NCBI GenBank assembly: GCA_934511335.1
Contig: CAKSWL010000125.1
Location: 1 to 6,597, forward strand
Length of the DNA stretch: 6,597 nucleotides
Source of the DNA: an uncultured Cloacibacillus sp.
GTDB taxonomy: Bacteria > Synergistota > Synergistia > Synergistales > Synergistaceae
Direction: 5' to 3'
Shown here piece by piece: positions 5,535-6,597 of the stretch (its first letter is position 1; every line of letters begins with the position of its first letter). The translations under genes were made by a program, and so were the position numbers. Below the pieces are notes generated by a model. It did not search any database and had not been told where the DNA came from. It saw only the letters and a list, made by a program, of their open reading frames with translations.

Positions 5535-6597
5535 ATGACTTTTTATAAGAAGATGCTGTGTTCGGCGCTGCTGATCTGCGCCTTTGCGGCGCTTCCGGGC
5601 TGCGCGCGCGCCGCGGAAAAGGGATTGTTTGAAATAAAGATACCGCTGGAAAAGGGCGCCTCGGTGACGGTGACGACGGCGGACGGCGTCGTGCGCACGG
5701 TGGGCACGGTCAAGGCGCTGCCGACAAAAACTCGCTGGCCCAGCTATACGGCAAGCGCCTGGAGCGCCCCCGGGACCGTATGCGCCTCGGCGGTGAACGC
5801 GATACACATGCTCGTCTCCGTCGAAAAGGATAGGGGGCGCACGATGAGTGTCATCCCGCAGGAGACGATCGCTCCCGCGGCGGGGGCCGGAGCCTCCGTC
5901 GTGCTCTCTTCGCAGGCCGGCGAGAGTATATTCGGCGCCTGGGCGCCGCCCGTCGGGTCAGCCGTCTTTGTCCGCAGGCCGGATATGAGCCAGACCCCGC
6001 TTGCGGCAAACAGCCTGCCAAAAGCCGGAGACACGCTAGTCATCGCGGCCAACTGGGACGACTCGCTGCCCTACATGGTAAATATAGAGAACCGGCCCGG
6101 CGGGCGGGTCATCGCCTGGGGGCGCGGTTCCTATGAGCTGCTCGGGCGCGTTATCAAACCGCTGGGCGGCACGGGGCGTTTCGAAGGCACGCTTTTCCAG
6201 CGCACGGGGGCGGTACGCGCGAACCACAGCGGCGTCATCGACGTCTCGATGACGCCGCGCGGTACGACGGGCGGCTTCCAGATCATCCCCTGGGATCACG
6301 CGCTGAAATCAAAGGAGATGCAGAACGTCTGGAACATGACGCAATGGCTCGTCATCGGACCGGCGGACGGCCGTTCGATGCTGGGCGGCACCGCGCCGCT
6401 GTTTAAAAAAGGGCTGGTACCGGGGCCGGCCGCAGGGGAAAAGCTGTGGGACGTCTGGTCCACCTACGGAAGGAGATCCCTCGTGCTCGCCCGCTATGAT
6501 AACGGTAAGTGGCAGCGTCTGAAAGAGGTCGCGGGACGCAGTGACAACGGCCTCAAGGGAATAACCGAACTGCGCATCTATTACCCCTTCACGGAAG
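5535..6597 (+). CDS. Exported protein of unknown function (C-terminus beyond right edge)
   Basis: The frame stays open from ATG 5535 to the window end (354 codons seen). GAGGTG lies 6 nt upstream. I do not recognise the family. The N-terminus is a clear export signal: FYKKM, a hydrophobic core (about 8-20), then LPGCARAAEKG. Cleavage could be by signal peptidase I at an A-R-A site. C23 in LPGC resembles a weak lipobox, but Pro at -2 is unusual. The mature part is rich in Gly, Val, Thr and Trp, with short beta-prone segments such as ASVTVTTADG (about 42-51) and ASVVLSSQAG (about 119-128). It also has a striking Gly/Arg-rich block with GGRVIAWGRGSYELLGRVIK (about 189-208) and GGTGRFEG, then GGFQIIPWDHA (about 247-257). 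No catalytic motif, membrane anchor beyond the signal, or repeat family is evident. A periplasmic or surface beta-sheet protein is the most that can be inferred. Confidence 0.85.
   Translation, partial: MTFYKKMLCSALLICAFAALPGCARAAEKGLFEIKIPLEKGASVTVTTADGVVRTVGTVKALPTKTRWPSYTASAWSAPGTVCASAVNAIHMLVSVEKDRGRTMSVIPQETIAPAAGAGASVVLSSQAGESIFGAWAPPVGSAVFVRRPDMSQTPLAANSLPKAGDTLVIAANWDDSLPYMVNIENRPGGRVIAWGRGSYELLGRVIKPLGGTGRFEGTLFQRTGAVRANHSGVIDVSMTPRGTTGGFQIIPWDHALKSKEMQNVWNMTQWLVIGPADGRSMLGGTAPLFKKGLVPGPAAGEKLWDVWSTYGRRSLVLARYDNGKWQRLKEVAGRSDNGLKGITELRIYYPFTE

Noticed and set aside
5358..6299. Three minus-strand open frames (5358-5807, 5744-6052, 6036-6299) opposite the 3' end of the CPBP gene and the exported protein
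   Set aside because: They overlap one another and are antisense to frames with better starts, a signal peptide or family motifs. Their compositions are typical of GC-rich shadows.

Overview
The window holds a conserved bacterial housekeeping block on the minus strand (positions 1 to about 4343) and three plus-strand genes (4484 to the right edge). Codon use is GC-rich with normal bacterial signals. The minus-strand order, read in transcription direction, is tRNA-Gln, glmU, prs, rplY, pth, mfd. This is close to the glmU-prs-ctc-pth-mfd cluster known from Bacillus and relatives. The GC-rich codons, the long L25/CTC form and a secreted protein I cannot place in any family fit a member of the Synergistota (Cloacibacillus-like) or another diderm relative of the Firmicutes. 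That placement is an inference from gene order and general character, not a match.

Minus strand: a near-consensus promoter (4359-4388) starts tRNA-Gln(UUG), followed after about 60 nt by glmU, which begins at a GTG with its own ribosome binding site. prs and rplY follow at short spacings (52 and 63 nt), each with a strong AGGAGG site. A 189-nt spacer with two stem-loops, one looking like an intrinsic terminator, separates rplY from pth. pth overlaps the beginning of a gene that runs off the left edge and is most likely mfd. Together these genes cover UDP-GlcNAc synthesis for the cell wall, PRPP synthesis for nucleotides, a ribosomal 5S-binding protein, peptidyl-tRNA recycling and transcription-coupled repair.

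Plus strand: a Fur-family regulator with the complete PerR-type metal site is transcribed away from the tRNA, from a promoter whose -10 overlaps a PerR-box-like sequence. Twelve nucleotides after its stop, in the same frame, comes a CPBP-type intramembrane protease gene. A separate extended -10 promoter then precedes a long, exported protein of unknown function that runs off the right edge.

I see no mobile element, CRISPR array or defence island. Most of the window is ordinary core genome. The least explained items are the exported unknown protein, the structured rplY-pth spacer, the tRNA-led glmU transcription unit and the in-frame perR/CPBP junction.
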